From assembly GCA_937942165.1 (NCBI GenBank), contig CALDFW010000020.1:1-47188 (forward strand): a stretch of DNA of 47,188 nt. Reading direction: 5' to 3'. Positions 25,854 through 37,200 of this stretch are shown here, piece by piece. This DNA is from an uncultured bacterium. Lineage in GTDB: Bacteria > Latescibacterota > UBA2968 > UBA8231. Each line of letters begins with the position of its first letter. Within the stretch, counting starts at the first letter, position 1. A program made the translations under genes and the position numbers. The notes below the pieces were generated by a model. It was not told the origin of the DNA. It saw only the letters and a program-made list of their open reading frames with translations, and did no database searches.

Positions 25854-28800
25854 CTATCGAAGCACAATCACCGGACGGTGATAGCGCTGTCCACCTGCAA
25901 TCAGTTCGACATAATACACGCCGGCCGCAACCCGACGTCCCCCGTGATCCTGTCCGTCCCATCCCACGCTCCACACGCCAACTTCTTGAAACCCGTCTAC
26001 AACCGTGCGCACAGACTGACCCAGTACGTTGTAGATCTGTATGCGCACGGGACCCGGCAGCGATAGACCGTATTCGACTCGCACGATCTCGACATCCGTC
26101 AACACCGCGGGATTGGGATAGACCAGCAGGTCTGGAACTGCCTGTATCTGGTCTGCTGAAACGCGTCCGACTCGATAGAGTCCAGGCCTAGTGATCGGTG
26201 CGGCAAGCCAGCCCGTCGCACCCTCTCTCCGCGTGGGCAGAGCATCCCAGCGTTGGTCGCCTTCATTCCACTCCAAGACGCCGAGCGTATCATCAGCATT
26301 TGCACCAGATATAAAGTTGACCGTAACGGGCGCGCTCCAAGCACGTCCGCCGAGCAGGTCAATCGAATAGACGGGCTGCCCTTCACTTCCCAACGGTACC
26401 TCATTGGGATGGACGCGGTAAATAATGGCCATTTGGCCAGGCTGAGCCGCAGTACTTGGAATATTGAGCATGAGCTGTAGGTCGGGACTCTGCACGTTGG
26501 CACCCACTTCGTCTACCCAAGCCAGTCCAATTTCCTGACGGCGCACCCCTTCATTACCCCCGCGATCTCGACCCCGTACAACCGCTTCTACATACTGCGT
26601 ATCTTCCCCGGGATCGTGCACGTAGGATGCTACATAGGTGCTATCGCTGCGACGTACGACCTCTAGATCTTGGCCGTGAACGCTTATTGAAGGGGGGGCG
26701 ACCAGCGACTCATCAGGTATGACGACAAGCTCTATTAACTCGCTGAATACGGGATGCCTTTGCACCGTGAGAGCGAACTCAGGCGCGCGCAGATCCTGTT
26801 CGATCAATACGCTTATTTCGGCCTCAGCTACATTGCCTTGAGGATCGCGCACCGCAACGGGCAGTAAGCGGGTACCGCTCTGCCCGGCGGGAACGAAAAC
26901 GAACAGGCGCGCGCCCTCTAGACGAGCCGTTATTCCCGCCTGCGCTTCCACGCTCCATACGAGTTCTCCAACAGGTGTATCCGCATCGTTTACAAAGACC
27001 CCGAGATCAATCTGCTGTTCGGGATTACCCGCAGTTAACAGAATCTGGGGCAGCTCGGAGATTTCGGGCGCTACGCCTCCCCGCAGCACGACGACTTCGA
27101 CCGTCGTCAGCTCCGTATTGCCCACGGGATCCCGCACGACAAACTGTATCTTCTCTATCGAAGGACCGGCCGCACTGGCATCGATGGTCACGACGTGCGT
27201 TGCAGGATCAATTGAGACAATAAGTGCTTTCTGTCCGCTAGCAGACCAGACCAATGCATCGTCTGGATCATCATCTACTACGTATTCGTCCAAATCTATA
27301 GACGTATCGATCTGTCCCTCTTCCACTTCAATACGCGGCAGGGGACGCACCTGAGGCGACAATCCCATGCCGTTAACCACAACTTTCAGCTCCACCGCAT
27401 TCTTGCGTCCCGTCACATCCGTCGCCTCAACGATAAGCGTCTCCGAGCCGGTAAATTCTCGGTCGCTTAGCGACAAATAGAGGCGCGATGATTCACTATT
27501 CACCTCAGCGCGTATGCGCCCTTCTGCCAGAACGCTCCACGCCAATTCCGGCGTCGGACCGCCGGCCCCTCCCACCGCGTAGTCTCTCAGCACGATACTC
27601 GAATCCACTCTTCCAGCAATCAGTTCAATCTCGGGCAGCGTTTGCAGTGAAAAAAGCGGAGGGAGCCCAACAGTCAGCAACCCCGTGCGCACGAGTCCGT
27701 CCGTATCGGTAACGCGCACCACGACCTGCGTCGCAGAGAGCGCATTTTGCTCCGTTCCGTCGCGCCGCAACAATAAATCATGCGTTATGCGGTTAAACTG
27801 GACAGTCACTCCTGGCTCGGGCTCTATTTGCCATACGAGCTCACTCTCGTGATCTACGTCGTCATACACGTAGTCGTCTAAATCGACGCGGGCGGTTTCT
27901 TCCATGCGCTCCAAGCTAAAAGCGGGAAATTCTGCCAGCTGCGGAGGCTCACCGCTACGCGCTAGGAGAACCGGCACAATAGCCTCGTCGCCGTTCCCCT
28001 GAGGATCGGTCACGCTCACGCGCAGCTCAGCCGGATTTATGAACCCATCGGTAGCGCTTACGTTCAGCGTCCGCGTCGCCACGTCAAACACCCCTTCAAC
28101 ACCCTGCGTCGGAAAGAAAGACCAGCTCAGGGTCTCGTCGCTGTGATCGGGATCAGCGGCCCAGGAATCCAGTTGGATTTGGACATTTTCACCTTCCCTC
28201 AAACCGACCTTAGCCGCCGTGCTTAAACGCGGTCCGAGATCGTCCTCGCTGCGCAAGATACTGACTCGCACCGTGCGCTGATCGCTATTGCCATCGGGAT
28301 CAATGGCCGCGATGGCAAGGTTACCTGAACCTGCAAAACCGCTTTGACCGCGAATCTGGAGCACCCCTGCTGAGATAGATGCAACCAATCCACTGTCCGC
28401 CTGAACGGACCAACCCAATTCTTCAACCGGGCTGTCATCGCTCACGTACCCATTTAGATCGACGGTGGCCGTTTGCCCACCGCGAAATCGAACTTCGGCC
28501 AGTTCGGCTAATTCGGGCCCCACGGATTGCCCCTCTTCCAACACAATCGCCACCTGACGGGTGGAGGTGCGCGCGCCAGAAGTATCCTGTGCTGTGATGT
28601 GCACAATTCCACGAGCGGCCTGAAATCCGCTGACGAGAACCTGTCTATCGACTACCTGTGCCCCTATCGGACCTTCCACTTCGAGAAAGACCTGCATTGA
28701 TTCGATCGGATCGTCCCGATCAAACACGATATCTTCAAAGGGAATAGAAACTGCCCCCCCACCGATTGCGGGGTAAACAGTCTTGAGCTGTTGTCCTTCT

Positions 28801-29942
28801 GGGTGATCATTCACAGGGGTGACCTCAACAACGGTCTGTACAGTGTCGGCCAGCTCCGTGGGATCTCGCACTATGAAAGAAACGGAACGATACCCAAAAA
28901 AATCGGGGTCGGGACGAAACGTCGCGATATGACTCTGGCGATCAACGTCTACATACAGCTCTGAAGCACCGGACGTCTCCCACACTAAGTCTGCTACGGC
29001 ATGGTCGAGATCTTCGGCGTATGCGTCAAAATCCAAATCCTGATACAGCTGGTCTTCCGCGAAGCGAATGGTATCGGGAAAATCGACAATCCGCGGCTTG
29101 GAAAGCACTTCAATCCGCACCGTATCTGATGCCGTGAGCCCTTCAGCCACCTCTAAAGCCGTAAAGATCATCGCCCGCTGCCCCACAAATCCAGCGGCCG
29201 GTTGCATCGTAACCTCTCGCGTATTTGGATCGATCGTCGTGGGTATTTCGCTCAGACGCGAATGGGTCCACAGCACGTCGGTGGTCGCGCTATCTACATA
29301 CGCATCCAGATCGAATACCAACGCCGTTTCCCCTTCAATAATCGTCAGGTCGGGCAGCGGATCGATGCGGAAACCCGTCACGCGAATCACGGCTTCGCCC
29401 AGCGGCTTAGCAAAGGGCTTTTCCACGCCGGGATCTTCAATCGTAACGTAGTGGGATCTAAAATCATGACCGCGCTCTTCCAGGGCCACGGCAACCGTCG
29501 GTGCTGCTGTGCGTCGCATCACTCTGAGCTGGAATCGAACTGCTACACCGCGCTCTGCTGCTCCTCCGCGCGCCGCTCCTCCCGCCGCTTCGACGTAGCG
29601 CATATAAACGCGACCATCCACTCTTTCGACGCTATTTTCCAGAGGAATGCCCCCCAGCATCTGACCGCTGTGAAAGGGAATCTCCGTTCCGCTAGCATCA
29701 ATTTCTGCCGGTACCAGTGAAAACACCTGCTCGTCGTACGAGATAAAGAGACTATAGCCCGTCAGCTCTTGGCCATCGCCGTCGATAAATACTTCCATAT
29801 CGACGACAGAGCCCAGCTCTGCGCTAAATGCGGTCTCTCCGTCTGCTCGACGCACTTCTGCGCGAGCAGCGGCTTCGACGGTAGAAGCGCCCAAAAAGCA
29901 TCCAAACAGGATGAGTCCACATATGATCTTTATCGCACTCAT
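25854..29942 (-). CDS. giant surface protein: N-terminal cohesin-like domain, tandem Ig/cadherin-like repeats, sorting domain
   Basis: A 1362-aa exported protein. The signal peptide (1-25) is followed by a cohesin-like domain (about 26-205) with VVDMEVFIDGDGQELTGYSLFISYDE and later strands. Then come about nine immunoglobulin/cadherin-like repeats of 90-97 aa, each with the pattern acidic-YV-DD, LxWS or LVW, and V-DP-GN (for example VDLDDYVYDD, LVWSASG, RDPVGN). A further domain (about 1065-1275) resembles ZU5-like beta modules only vaguely. The C-terminus is a FlgD-like sorting domain starting VYPNPAVLTD and ending RPVIVLR. There is no dockerin. The ATG overlaps the upstream stop by 4 nt (ATGA), and the stop lies 13 nt before the next giant's start, so the three are one unit. 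It could act as a cohesin-bearing rod. Confidence 0.87.
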   Translation of the reverse strand: MSAIKIICGLILFGCFLGASTVEAAARAEVRRADGETAFSAELGSVVDMEVFIDGDGQELTGYSLFISYDEQVFSLVPAEIDASGTEIPFHSGQMLGGIPLENSVERVDGRVYMRYVEAAGGAARGGAAERGVAVRFQLRVMRRTAAPTVAVALEERGHDFRSHYVTIEDPGVEKPFAKPLGEAVIRVTGFRIDPLPDLTIIEGETALVFDLDAYVDSATTDVLWTHSRLSEIPTTIDPNTREVTMQPAAGFVGQRAMIFTALEVAEGLTASDTVRIEVLSKPRIVDFPDTIRFAEDQLYQDLDFDAYAEDLDHAVADLVWETSGASELYVDVDRQSHIATFRPDPDFFGYRSVSFIVRDPTELADTVQTVVEVTPVNDHPEGQQLKTVYPAIGGGAVSIPFEDIVFDRDDPIESMQVFLEVEGPIGAQVVDRQVLVSGFQAARGIVHITAQDTSGARTSTRQVAIVLEEGQSVGPELAELAEVRFRGGQTATVDLNGYVSDDSPVEELGWSVQADSGLVASISAGVLQIRGQSGFAGSGNLAIAAIDPDGNSDQRTVRVSILRSEDDLGPRLSTAAKVGLREGENVQIQLDSWAADPDHSDETLSWSFFPTQGVEGVFDVATRTLNVSATDGFINPAELRVSVTDPQGNGDEAIVPVLLARSGEPPQLAEFPAFSLERMEETARVDLDDYVYDDVDHESELVWQIEPEPGVTVQFNRITHDLLLRRDGTEQNALSATQVVVRVTDTDGLVRTGLLTVGLPPLFSLQTLPEIELIAGRVDSSIVLRDYAVGGAGGPTPELAWSVLAEGRIRAEVNSESSRLYLSLSDREFTGSETLIVEATDVTGRKNAVELKVVVNGMGLSPQVRPLPRIEVEEGQIDTSIDLDEYVVDDDPDDALVWSASGQKALIVSIDPATHVVTIDASAAGPSIEKIQFVVRDPVGNTELTTVEVVVLRGGVAPEISELPQILLTAGNPEQQIDLGVFVNDADTPVGELVWSVEAQAGITARLEGARLFVFVPAGQSGTRLLPVAVRDPQGNVAEAEISVLIEQDLRAPEFALTVQRHPVFSELIELVVIPDESLVAPPSISVHGQDLEVVRRSDSTYVASYVHDPGEDTQYVEAVVRGRDRGGNEGVRRQEIGLAWVDEVGANVQSPDLQLMLNIPSTAAQPGQMAIIYRVHPNEVPLGSEGQPVYSIDLLGGRAWSAPVTVNFISGANADDTLGVLEWNEGDQRWDALPTRREGATGWLAAPITRPGLYRVGRVSADQIQAVPDLLVYPNPAVLTDVEIVRVEYGLSLPGPVRIQIYNVLGQSVRTVVDGFQEVGVWSVGWDGQDHGGRRVAAGVYYVELIAGGQRYHRPVIVLR

Positions 29943-32900
29943 CGCACTAGCACCATGCGCTTAGCCATAATCTGACCTGCAGTCTCTAAGCGATATATGT
30001 ATACCCCACTAGCAGCGGGGCGTCCCTTATCGTCCCGTCCATTCCACCGCATGGTGTAATACCCGGTTTGCAATACGCCCTCCCATATGCTGCGCACGCG
30101 CTGCCCCAGCACGTCGTATACTTCCAACGAAACAGGCCCTCCTTCCGGCAGGGCGAAGGAGATCTGCGTTTCTGGATTAAAGGGATTTGGTGCATTTTGC
30201 TCTAGGCGAAGCGCCTGCGGCAGCCCTTTCCTAGTCTCTATCCCCTGAATCGCAGCCGGCAGTGGCCGATCCGCGTAGTCTATCAGTCCATCGACTCGGA
30301 TCAGCGGCGGCGTTGGATCGTCTACGAGCGCGCGCATGTTCCAGTACGCAAGCCTTCCTCCCGCGTCCACGAGGCTTCCATCACGGCCAATCAGAACGCG
30401 ACCCCAGAGGACTCCATAAGGCCGATCGCTGAGGGCATATAAAGAAGGCGTAGTAGAATCTGAAGGATCTACCCCAACCCATTCCCACTCGCTCTTGTCG
30501 TAGTGAAATTGCAGCGCATAAGCCCGCACAGATTCGGCTCCGCTCGAATGGATAACCCACCGAACATCCCGTCCGGCACGTACGCGTTCTTCGGGATTAT
30601 CATACGCAATCAGTGCACTCCGGCCGTCGGTACCTACTTTATACACGGGCTGCATACCGCTCTGTAGAAAGTTGGCCCCAACCAGCGATAGATCTGCAAT
30701 GTCAACGCGCCCGTCGCCGGTAATGTCAGCCTGCTCGCTGCCGGTACCTTCAACGACTTCCGCGCCGAAAAAGGCCGCCACATAGTCCCAATCCGCCAGC
30801 GTAACCTCATTATCTGCTACATTTGCTCCCGTCTCGTCCACATAGCCCACGACATCTCCTCCCCAGAGCCGAGCACGCTGGCCTTCGGGCGAACTCGAAG
30901 GCGTTATATCCTCCAGCGTCTGCCCGGCGTAGACCGAGAGATCGGCCGCGACCGCCTCGACATATCCATCGACGCCGACGTGCAGGTCCCACCGCCCCAC
31001 GGGGACGTTGGACAGTTCAAAGCTTCCATCGGCAGCTACGGCCACCTGTATACCAGACCTATTCGGATCGAGATCGTTCGCCTCTGCAAATAGGGCATTC
31101 TCATCGGGACGATAGTCTCCGCGCGCCCTCAGCGTAAACGTCGCCTGAACCGTCATATCACTGCGACCTTCAAGCACCAGATTTCCGCGCACAGTGCCTC
31201 GTCCTGCAACTAGTTCCCCCTGCGCTAGAGAACCTCCCACCAATTCCACGACCGGCACACCATCTCGCTCGAGCCGTGACAGACTGCCGAATCCGTCCTC
31301 GACGATCAGTTCAATGGCGGCAGGCGCTTCTACAAACAGACTGCGCACCTCAAACGTCGCGAGGATCGCTTCTCTCCCAAGCCCGTCAATTGTCTCTAAC
31401 CGCGGTTCAAAGTATTCAAACGTCAGGATCCGAGGCGTTCCATCGCCCCCCGAGAGCCGGTTGTTTACCATCTTCGCTTTGGAAAAGCCGCTGCCAATGG
31501 CAAACGGCTGTATGCCCTCTGCGACGCTGTCTTGATCTATTACTTCAAACAGAGCGGTATCCAGACCGAAACTGACCTGCACGAGGTCTACCCCAGACTC
31601 GGCATCGATCCGCACCTCAAAGACCTGGGACTGACCGCCGTTGGCCATGCTAAACTGCTCGGGTAGTAAGACGATAGGACGCGACACCGGCTCGCCCTCG
31701 ACGGGGGCTTCCACCCGCACGGCACTCGGCACTTTCCAGCACTGGGCTCCCGTGAAGGTATCTCCGTCCGTGATAGACAAGTAGAGCGCGTACTGACCTT
31801 CGGCAACGGCCCCATCTGTTGACAGACCGCGCACCAGGTGATCAATGCCTATATCCAAATGATCAACCGTCGAGTCTTCGCTCAGGTCGAAAGCGCTATC
31901 CACCTCAGGGCTGGCTCGCCCGTCGGCTGAGTTTATTACGTAACTCGCCCCTGCGCTAAGTTCCTCATACAGCGGATACTCTCCCAAATCGAGCTCGCTG
32001 AGCACTACGCGAATCCGCGCATCGTCATCCAAGTCGACGTCTTGCCAAGAGACGCGTCCCGTCTGCCCGGGCGCGATGGAGATATCCATGGCCGGCTGTT
32101 GGGGAAAAATGGAAGGGGGATGGGCAAAGACCAGCTGCGATCCCGCGTCGTTGACATACCCGCCGTTCATCTGGGCAAGTCGGCGATTTTCACCGTCGCT
32201 TATCAGGCCGTATACGTAGTGAATCAGCCCCTCTGGGGGCACTCCATCACCCCGTTGGGCAAGAGTCCACAGATCCCAAACGTATTGGTTGTCTACGCGA
32301 CGATCGGCATCTTCCGACAGGTTGCCCTGAATCAGAAGCGCACGCCCCTCATCGAGAGCCGTGCGCATAGCATCGGCTCCACCCGGTATGGCCAATCCAC
32401 CATCGTCGGCCCTTTCAAGACTGTAGTAGAGTTCGATGGTCGCATCGCTGTCTAGGTCGCGATCTCCATCTACGCCGCTGCGTCCCCATGTAAAGGTGAC
32501 GTAGCGCTGGGGGTATAGACCGCCCGTGCGGATCGTATCCACGCCCACGTGAGCGCGATCGTTTAGAGGGTCCAATCGCAGAAACGGTGAATGACGCACG
32601 TGCACCCGCCCGGCACTGCGAGCTAGGGCAATACTTTTGCCGTCGTTTACAACGGCCCAGATATAGTATGAGCCAGAAGGCACCAAGTTCCCCGACAGCA
32701 CCTCCCATGTGAAGGTGCCCGCCTGATCGGTGAGCGCGGTCGGCGTCAGCGCGGTAGCGCCGGCCAGTCTGAACGCATCCGACGCATCCATGGCAACGTC
32801 TCCAACGCTCAGTTCGACGGCTTGGCTGTAAAAAAGACCGACAGCCGGCATATCGTCTACATCTGACACGGCGTAGTCGATGGTGACTTGGCTCGACCCA

Positions 32901-34060
32901 TTACCATTCGGGATTCCAGCAGCATCGTACAGGGAACCAGAATCTACGGTCCGATCCACTTCGGGTCCCAGACGGGTAATTTCTGGCGCGTGGCGCACGA
33001 TAATCCCCCGGCTCTGGGCCAAGGGAATCGACCCCGTGGGAGAAGCAATCACGTATAGGTAGTACAGCCCTGCTGGGAGTTGGCTGATATCTAAACGCAC
33101 AGATCTGGGGACTCCTTCGCGCTCGACGTATATATCACCAGTCGAGATCTGCGCTTCTATCCCATTGTTCTCATCGACTCGCTGGAGTCCGCTGAACGCC
33201 GAAAAGAAAAAGCGATATTCCACATCATTGCTATCGTCGCCATCGCCTCCACCCAGCATATTGCTAGTAGACGCACTGCCTCCATCAAAAATGAGATCGG
33301 GCAATTCCTCGAGCAAAATCTCATCTTCAACGGGAAAAAACTGGCCCATCGCCTCTACGAGAGTATCGGTATTAGCTGCTAGAAAGGGTGCAAAACGCAC
33401 CACCTGCATTGAGCCGAGCGTTGAAAAGTCTGCGGTAGATATATAGCCGATCTCTGGGCCCACTAGAAGGTCTGCCTCTGTCCCATCGGCAAAATCAATC
33501 CTGCCGTACGAAGAGACGTCTCCAAGTGCGATCCCGCTAACGCTGCAGGGAAACTGGACGTAGATCTTACCTCCCGCGGCCGCGGCTTGCTGGCTCCCTA
33601 TGACAATGCGATCAATACGCGTAGAGGGCGTGGCATAAAAGCCCGGTGCTTCTCCTCCCGACGGCTCATAAACGACTCGCACCTCGTCTGCATGGGTGCT
33701 ATCGCCATCCGTGTCGGCAATGGCGAGGCCCGTTGGCAGCTCAATCGATACGGCCTCATCGCTAGCCGCATCGTCCGCTTCCAGCGTTACGACCAGCTGC
33801 TGCCAGTAGCGGTCGTCTCCCAGTCCCGTCAGAGGCACCAAGTTGAGCTGGCTAGGAGTAATTTCAACCGTCTGAGCTCCTGCTGATACCAGTGCCGTCA
33901 GGCTGATGAGTAACGCGCGTCCCATTCGGCCCACAGGCTCAGACGCCATAGCCCAACGGCACATCCTGCGCTCTGCACAGAGAATAATTTTCCTCCAGCG
34001 TGCCCGTTTTATGGCGCTTGCGCTTCTCAAGCTATCCAATATGTTGCGTTTTTCGGTCAA
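29939..34060 (-). CDS. giant surface protein with cohesin-like and dockerin modules and sorting domain (paralogue of the gene at 38161-42183)
   Basis: A protein of up to 1373 aa. The N-terminal half (about 63-800) has beta-rich repeats with IADTDGDS and DVDDMPAVGLFYSQ segments that recur in the paralogue. Then come a cohesin-like domain (VFEVRIDAESGVDLVQVSFGLD, near 835-990), a carboxypeptidase-regulatory-like domain (VRGNLVLEGRSD to GYVEAVAADL), a dockerin (DNEVTLADWDYVAAFFG and DITGDGRVDIADLSLV), a second cohesin-like segment, and a FlgD-like domain starting NPFNPETQISFALP and ending KRMVLVR. The start is uncertain. TTG at 34060 has AGGATCAGGG just upstream and would add a 45-residue basic extension before the hydrophobic core ALLISLTALVSAGA. 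ATGs at 33964, 33949 and 33925 would give shorter signal peptides like the paralogue's. Confidence 0.87.
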   Translation of the reverse strand: MTEKRNILDSLRSASAIKRARWRKIILCAERRMCRWAMASEPVGRMGRALLISLTALVSAGAQTVEITPSQLNLVPLTGLGDDRYWQQLVVTLEADDAASDEAVSIELPTGLAIADTDGDSTHADEVRVVYEPSGGEAPGFYATPSTRIDRIVIGSQQAAAAGGKIYVQFPCSVSGIALGDVSSYGRIDFADGTEADLLVGPEIGYISTADFSTLGSMQVVRFAPFLAANTDTLVEAMGQFFPVEDEILLEELPDLIFDGGSASTSNMLGGGDGDDSNDVEYRFFFSAFSGLQRVDENNGIEAQISTGDIYVEREGVPRSVRLDISQLPAGLYYLYVIASPTGSIPLAQSRGIIVRHAPEITRLGPEVDRTVDSGSLYDAAGIPNGNGSSQVTIDYAVSDVDDMPAVGLFYSQAVELSVGDVAMDASDAFRLAGATALTPTALTDQAGTFTWEVLSGNLVPSGSYYIWAVVNDGKSIALARSAGRVHVRHSPFLRLDPLNDRAHVGVDTIRTGGLYPQRYVTFTWGRSGVDGDRDLDSDATIELYYSLERADDGGLAIPGGADAMRTALDEGRALLIQGNLSEDADRRVDNQYVWDLWTLAQRGDGVPPEGLIHYVYGLISDGENRRLAQMNGGYVNDAGSQLVFAHPPSIFPQQPAMDISIAPGQTGRVSWQDVDLDDDARIRVVLSELDLGEYPLYEELSAGASYVINSADGRASPEVDSAFDLSEDSTVDHLDIGIDHLVRGLSTDGAVAEGQYALYLSITDGDTFTGAQCWKVPSAVRVEAPVEGEPVSRPIVLLPEQFSMANGGQSQVFEVRIDAESGVDLVQVSFGLDTALFEVIDQDSVAEGIQPFAIGSGFSKAKMVNNRLSGGDGTPRILTFEYFEPRLETIDGLGREAILATFEVRSLFVEAPAAIELIVEDGFGSLSRLERDGVPVVELVGGSLAQGELVAGRGTVRGNLVLEGRSDMTVQATFTLRARGDYRPDENALFAEANDLDPNRSGIQVAVAADGSFELSNVPVGRWDLHVGVDGYVEAVAADLSVYAGQTLEDITPSSSPEGQRARLWGGDVVGYVDETGANVADNEVTLADWDYVAAFFGAEVVEGTGSEQADITGDGRVDIADLSLVGANFLQSGMQPVYKVGTDGRSALIAYDNPEERVRAGRDVRWVIHSSGAESVRAYALQFHYDKSEWEWVGVDPSDSTTPSLYALSDRPYGVLWGRVLIGRDGSLVDAGGRLAYWNMRALVDDPTPPLIRVDGLIDYADRPLPAAIQGIETRKGLPQALRLEQNAPNPFNPETQISFALPEGGPVSLEVYDVLGQRVRSIWEGVLQTGYYTMRWNGRDDKGRPAASGVYIYRLETAGQIMAKRMVLVR

Positions 34061-34161
34061 AATAGACCCTGATCCTCCATTTGGTACGGCTTTGTTTTCG
34101 CCTTACACCCCAGAGAATAGCAAACGCCGTTCCATCCGTGCTCCACAAAAAACATTGGACG

Positions 34162-34206
34162 AAAAAAGGGACCTGCCACGCGCCATTGGCACGCGCTAAA
34201 GGTCCC
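34162..34206 (-). terminator. intrinsic terminator after the 34234-38151 gene
   Basis: Read on the minus strand, GGGACCT (34206-34200) pairs perfectly with AGGTCCC (34174-34168), with an inner GTGCC-AAT-GGCGC hairpin, followed at once by six T residues (34167-34162). It begins 27 nt past the TAG/TGA of the upstream gene and precedes the next gene's start by about 100 nt. It is not T-rich on the plus strand, so it acts in one direction. Confidence 0.8.
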
Positions 34207-34233
34207 CCCACTCCCTTCCTCATCACAATTATC

Positions 34234-37200
34234 TTAGCGCAGCAGCGTTACTCGTGCGCTGTAGCGCTGTTCTGCAGCCCGTATGGCGATAAAGTACGAT
34301 CCGCTTGCAGCGGCACGCCCCCGTTCGTCTCTTCCATCCCAAACTGCGTGCCACGGTCCGGCCGAGCGCTGCTCTGCTAAGAGTTGGCGCACGGGACGTC
34401 CCAGCACGTCATACACGTCGACCTGCAGCCAGCCTGCATCAGGCATATCTAGCCCGACTGTGACCGAGGCGTTAAACGGATTGGGGAAGCAGCGGGGCTC
34501 TAACGGCTCTCCGGCCTGGGCAACCCCCTTGGCCGTCGACAGCCATCCAGCCCCCCGTATGCGACCGCGCAGTCGCCCCTCTGCCCATGTCGTGGACAGT
34601 GTCCATCGAATATTATCCTGCTCAAACGCCAAAACGCGATTCGCTTGGGGAGCCACGAGCGCAATTTCTACTTCGTGTTCGCCGGCGTATTCAATGCGGT
34701 ATGCCCCCCCTGCTCGATACATCAGAAGCGGTACTCCAGATCCGCTTTTGAGTATCCTCAGCGCTCCATCTGCGCTTTCGAGCACCCGACCCGCTCCCAC
34801 TGTGCCAGCCCTGAACGCCTGTTCCACTTTCGTCAGATTACCCGCTTCGTCGACAATGAGCGCGCGCAGATGGCCCAGATGACCCTCGCCTACTTGATGC
34901 TCCCACGTCACGGTGCGGGCGCTGCGCTCTACCGGAACGAGCGGCCCATCGTCCAATAGCATCGTTGCGGATCCAATCCTTTCATCGGCCAGCGCCGTCC
35001 AGCGCACGATTCCATCCCCGACTGCCACGCCTTCTAGGTGGACGATAGGCGGCCTGTGGTCTATGGGTATCACAGAAATTTCCACTCGATCTTCCCGACC
35101 GTGCACGTCTGCGACCAAGAGCGACACCACCATCGGCGTACGCACATCTACCACCACTAAATCGGTGCCCTCAATCAAAGCCTTCCCCGTTTCCGACTGC
35201 ACGACATAGGAGAGAGCTCCGGCGAGGCGATCTCCTTCTCGGACCTGTAGTGGCCAGCGGCCCGACCCGCCCATCTCGACTTCTAAACGATCCGGCATCG
35301 CCCAGCGTAGGGGCGGTAATTCGTTCTCATAGGGCTCTTCTATTCCCCCCCCTTCGGCGTCGCGTTCTACCGACTCTTCTGGCGCGTCTCCGAGAGGGAT
35401 TTCAGCAACGGGCACGCGCACTCCGAGCGCAACTTCAAGCGGAGGATCCGAACCCCTCTGCGCAGTCAGCAGAATTGTATACTCACCTGGCGGCGCGTTT
35501 GCATAGAGCCGATTCTCTTCTATCCACATCCCCTCGCCCTCGAGAATTTGCCATAGAACGCCGATCGATTCTCCATCCACAAAATCGTTCAAATGGACGC
35601 CATCAGACGGTACAGACACTATTTCCGTCGGAACGCGTAGCGCTAAGGGACGCGATCGGACCTGAATCCCAACCGATCGCTCGCTCCGTTGGCCGCTTCG
35701 GATAGCCGTTAGCCAGAACACCTCGCGTCCCACCTGAGCCCTGCGACCGTCCAGCCGGATCCGGCGGTCGGCGGTGATCTCTGCATCGACAAAGACGCCG
35801 CCGCGCAGGGACCAATCAACGAGAGAGGGATCGCCCTCTACGACGAGTCCGTCCAGCGACTCCGTCGTATGTGTATCTCCAACATAAAGCGTGATATCGT
35901 CCCAGGTTCGCAGCGTCAATTCGTCGGGAGATTCCTCTGGTATAGGCGCTGGGACGGCAGCCCCATCGTCCCTCTCTTCGACTTCTTCTCCAGCCCCAAC
36001 TACGTCGATCCGCACAATATCTGCCGCCTGAGAACCGTCTGGCGCTACGGCCGTAAATATCATTACGCTGCGCCCGGTAAATCCAGACACTGAGCTAATT
36101 AGAACGCCCCCATCGACCCAGCGTACGGACAGCCCTTCACCCCCTGCTATCGACCAATGCACTGGGACGTTCACATGGAGCGATAAATCCATAAATAGCG
36201 TGTCGCCTTCCGCAAGCGTCTCATCGGGTATATCGCCCAGCGTCCACGACGCCCTCTGCGGGGAGACGTCGAAATCCACGGAGACGCGCTCCTGCTGCCC
36301 CCAAATATCAGTGGCGATAAATTCGACGCTCGTCTGGCCGGAGAACGTCGAATCTACGCCCACCACGGCTCCCCCGTCCGAAATATGCACCGATACGCTC
36401 TGATCTGACTGCGCTTTCCAGACCAACTGGCTTGGGTCGATGCCTTGTACAGCCGATCCAAGGTCGATATGTCTCTCCGTTCCAGCCACCATAGATATCG
36501 GAGAAATCGCCGTCAGCGACCACGCTAGGGCCGGACTAGATCCTTGGGTATCTCCCCCCGTTTCAACCGGTTCGTCCACCGCCTCTTCGGACCGATCCAC
36601 AGCGTCCGAATCGGGATTGCTAGGCGGTTGCTCTCCTACCGGCTGATCCTCTTGTGCCGACGGATCATCCTCGCCATCGGCAACCTCTTCATCGGATTTG
36701 ACTTCAGTCGCCTCGCTCTGCTCCTCCTCGACCGGCGCAGCATCAACCACCGTAATAGACCACGCCGTTACGGCTTCGTTGCCCTCGGGATCTCGCACCT
36801 GTAAATAGAGTACGGTCTGGCCGGGCTGAAGGCTCGACAGATAGACGGATCCGCTGCCACCTTCTCCCCAAAGGACGTCTACGCCTTCTCCGCTCAGCGA
36901 CCAGATCAGTTCGGATTCTGGCGTATCGTCATCTCTAACGTAGGACGTCAAATCCACGTGCAGCGTCTCCCCCCTCGAAATCTCTAGTTGGGGAACGGCG
37001 ATCCACTCGGGTCCCACGCTGGGCGCACGTACGTGGATCGGCCACATCCCCTCGGCGACGGCGCCGTGTGGATCAACCACGCGTAGCAAGAGCTCTTCCC
37101 TTCCCCCAGCGAGCCCTTGGACCACCACCTCGCCCTTGCTTTCATAAACGAGCACGGAGGCCGTCTGGCGCTCTTCCACGCGCAGCTGGGAAAGAGGATC

